A stretch of DNA of 64,000 nucleotides, taken from contig OY969772.1 in NCBI GenBank assembly GCA_963702935.1, forward strand, positions 3,162,001-3,226,000, written 5' to 3'. The translations under genes were made by a program, and so were the position numbers. Shown piece by piece: positions 62,289 through 64,000 of the stretch. Within the stretch, counting starts at the first letter, position 1. Every line of letters starts with the position of its first letter. This DNA is from DAOTWA01 sp963702935 (lineage in GTDB: Bacteria > Chloroflexota > Anaerolineae > Anaerolineales > Anaerolineaceae). Under the pieces are notes generated by a model. The model made no database searches. It was not told the origin of the DNA and saw only the letters and a list, made by a program, of their open reading frames with translations.

Positions 62289-62882
62289 ATGATTATTGAT
62301 TACAAGAATAGACAACTCAACCTCAAGATTGTCTATTATGGCCCGGCGTTAAGCGGTAAAACCACCAACCTTGAATACATCCATACCCATACCGATCCCT
62401 CTCGGCGTTCCAACCTGGTATCTTTAAGAACCGCCGGGGATCGCACACTGTTTTTCGATTTTCTCCAACTGGAATTGGGCCGTATCAGTGGCCTGGTACC
62501 GGTGCTTCAACTATACACCGTGCCTGGCCAAACTTATTACCAGTCCAGCCGCAAGGTCGTTCTCAAAGGCGCTGATGGGATTGTTTTTGTGGCCGATTCT
62601 TCGCAGGAACGCGCTCAGGATAACCTCGAATCGTGGCGGGATCTGTACAGACACATGAGCGAACAGCAGCTTTCCGATCGCACTCCCATCGTCGTTCAGC
62701 TCAACAAGCAGGATGCCGAGCACGTCATTTCTCCTCAAGCCATGCGCGCCCTGCTGCGCGCTTACCATCTCCCCATGATCGGCGCGCTGGCGGTGTATGG
62801 CCAGGGGGTACTGGAAACGCTGAAGGCGATTTGTAATGAAACTATCCGCTCTATCCAAATGAGCGCAAACGAAAAAATTTAA
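62289..62882 (+). CDS. MglA-like small GTPase
   Basis: 197 residues, Ras-like GTPase of the MglA group. P-loop YYGPALSGKTTNLEYI (about residues 16-31), switch region RRSNLVSLRTAGDRTLFFDF, G3 variant LYTVPGQTYYQ (TVPGQ in place of DxxGQ, typical of MglA), and G4 QLNKQDAEH. MglA proteins set cell polarity and drive gliding or pili. Here it is surrounded by three roadblock proteins and a DUF4388 protein, so it probably forms a polarity or regulatory module. Confidence 0.93.
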   Translation: MIIDYKNRQLNLKIVYYGPALSGKTTNLEYIHTHTDPSRRSNLVSLRTAGDRTLFFDFLQLELGRISGLVPVLQLYTVPGQTYYQSSRKVVLKGADGIVFVADSSQERAQDNLESWRDLYRHMSEQQLSDRTPIVVQLNKQDAEHVISPQAMRALLRAYHLPMIGALAVYGQGVLETLKAICNETIRSIQMSANEKI

Positions 62883-62898
62883 CACCAGGGAAAGAACA

Positions 62899-63271
62899 AT
62901 GGAGTCCATGGAATTATCGAGAGATACTGGCTGAGACCAATGAGAGAGGTAAATTCCTTTCCTGCATTGTAACCGACCGGGAGGGTTTCCCCATCGCCTC
63001 GGTATCCACTGCGGAGCATAGTCCTGAGATTCAAGCCGCGGTGGTTGGCCTAATCCAACGGGTCACCAGCCAGGCCAGCGAGCAGCTAGGAATTTCGGCT
63101 ACCACCGAATTTAGCCTCTTCGATGACGGTGGCAACCAGTTCGTTGGCCGCCCGTTTTTTGCTCGCGGGGTCGAAATGGTATTGGCTTTCCTCATTCCGG
63201 GTAAAGACCGGCCTTACCGCCGGCTGATGACCCAGACCATTGCCAAAATCCAACGAACCTTTGAGATTTAA
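62899..63271 (+). CDS. roadblock/LC7 domain protein (second, 5' frameshift)
   Basis: About 120 residues. The main frame reads EILAETNERGKFLSCIVTDR, EGFPIASVSTAEHSPEIQA, LGISATTEFSLFDDGGNQF, IPGKDRPYRRLM, a normal single roadblock domain. In the deposited frame ATG 62899 (MESMELSRDTG) meets a stop at 62932; a frame shift at the GAGAGA run near 62922 joins the two. Without correction only the part from GTG 63041 would be called. It starts 16 bases after the GTPase gene. Confidence 0.7.
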
Positions 63272-63353
63272 GTCGCTCCACCGGCAGATCCGCCTGCCGC
63301 CCAATTTTATCGAGAGAAACAAATAAACTTGCTGCTAACTGGGGTCTCATAAG

Positions 63354-63755
63354 ATGCCATCAGAAGAGATAATGTCGGCTACCGACACGTTAACGAGCCT
63401 GTTGGAAGAAATGAACCGCGTAGGGAATTTCCTCATCTCCGTAGTAACTGACCAGAACGGCCTTCCTATATTTTTTGCCGCCCGGGAAGGCTTCGACCCC
63501 GAACGGCAGTCCGCTACCGTGGCGATGGTCAAAAAGACCATCACCCAGAATGAGAGGCACCTGGGCATCTCGCAGGCTGAAGAGATCAGCATTGTGGATA
63601 CAGATGGGCACTTGTTGATTTGCCGCTCCTTTACCGCCAACAACTATGATCTTACCCTGGCGGTCTTGATGGCGAACCGCCAGCAGACCTATCGGCGCAT
63701 CACCACCCACGCGATCCACCAGATCAGTCGCGTGTGGTCCAGGCGCTGGAAGTGA
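63354..63755 (+). CDS. roadblock/LC7 domain protein (third)
   Basis: 133 residues, single roadblock domain: LTSLLEEMNRVGNFLISVVT, DQNGLPIFFAAREGFDPERQ, LGISQAEEISIVDTDGHLLI, NRQQTYRRITTHAI. It is related to the second roadblock protein along its length (same YRR motif), suggesting a local duplication. Start ATG 63354, or the ATG at 63372 (MSATDTLTS). It precedes the DUF4388 gene by ten bases. Confidence 0.85.
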   Translation: MPSEEIMSATDTLTSLLEEMNRVGNFLISVVTDQNGLPIFFAAREGFDPERQSATVAMVKKTITQNERHLGISQAEEISIVDTDGHLLICRSFTANNYDLTLAVLMANRQQTYRRITTHAIHQISRVWSRRWK

Positions 63756-63765
63756 GAGTACCGTG

Positions 63766-64000
63766 ATGCAAGGCACCTTGAGAGACATGGCGGTTTTAGA
63801 TTTAATTCAACACAACTGCGTCGAGCAGAAAATTGCCCGGTTGACGCTCAAACATGCCGACCAGACCGCCACGATTTTCTTTCATGGCGGCAATATAACT
63901 CATGCAATCTGCGCTGGTGAGCAGGGAGAGGAGGCAATCTATCAGATCATCGCTTGGGAAGATGGGGATTTCTTGTTGGAAATGGGAATTACTTCACCCC
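63766..64000 (+). CDS. DUF4388 domain protein, cut by the window end
   Basis: The 78 visible residues begin MQGTLRDMAVLDLIQHNCVE and include ATIFFHGGNITHAICAGEQG and AIYQIIAWEDGDFLLEMG, the DUF4388 (PatA N-terminal) pattern. Such domains occur next to MglA/roadblock and two-component genes. No stop is reached inside the window. Confidence 0.75.
   Translation, partial: MQGTLRDMAVLDLIQHNCVEQKIARLTLKHADQTATIFFHGGNITHAICAGEQGEEAIYQIIAWEDGDFLLEMGITSP

Noticed and set aside
1..64000. tRNA or rRNA genes
   Set aside because: No cloverleaf-like sequence or rRNA segment was recognised in the gene-free gaps; a tRNAscan run would settle this.

Overview
The window looks like a chromosomal segment of a Chloroflexota bacterium, most likely class Anaerolineae. 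This is inferred from GC-rich core genes with ATG, GTG and TTG starts, a complex I cluster with two NuoM genes, a Mec/CysO/CysM-type cysteine cluster, a Pro/Thr-rich stretch ending in FLPLV in a secreted protein, and MglA/roadblock genes. No database search was possible.

Layout: 1-1583 holds a frame-broken tryptophanase-like gene and a small membrane protein. 1723-10921 is a partial complex I cluster (nuoA, H, J, K, L, M, M2, N) without nuoB-G or nuoI. 10939-16622 carries murE, a membrane protein, a PilZ protein and a sensor kinase. 16839-25668 is mostly minus-strand housekeeping: pnp, rpsO, a HEAT-like protein, proS, a LOG-family protein, a MazG-like protein and an EF-G-like GTPase. 25834-31798 has a methyltransferase, a GNAT protein, a DHH/CBS/tRNA-nucleotidyltransferase fusion and three lipid genes. 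32021-36065 is a cysteine/sulfur-carrier operon behind a consensus promoter and a structured leader, ending with a LmbE-type deacetylase. 36486-41476 is a sugar ABC importer plus a secreted GH13 amylase. 58263-64000 has a VanZ-like protein, a lipoprotein, an ECF sigma/DUF4367 pair and an MglA GTPase with three roadblock proteins and a DUF4388 protein.

The most remarkable part is 41.5-58.2 kb, a polymorphic-toxin locus. One full-length secreted RHS/YD-repeat protein with a GHH-nuclease-like tip and a candidate immunity gene is followed by four partial copies of the RHS core. Three copies lead into other toxin tips (one REase-like, two related ADP-ribosyltransferase-like), each followed by a candidate immunity gene. 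The fourth copy is truncated and sits beside an orphan Imm27-like gene. A 209-bp MITE-like element splits the signal peptide of the main RHS gene, and a 2,612-bp IS21-family element with a GGCTG target duplication splits the third cassette.

Many otherwise conserved genes are broken by apparent single-base indels, often in short homopolymers. This points to consensus errors in the assembly, so most frameshifted genes here are probably intact in the organism. Coordinates of such genes span the whole reconstructed gene.
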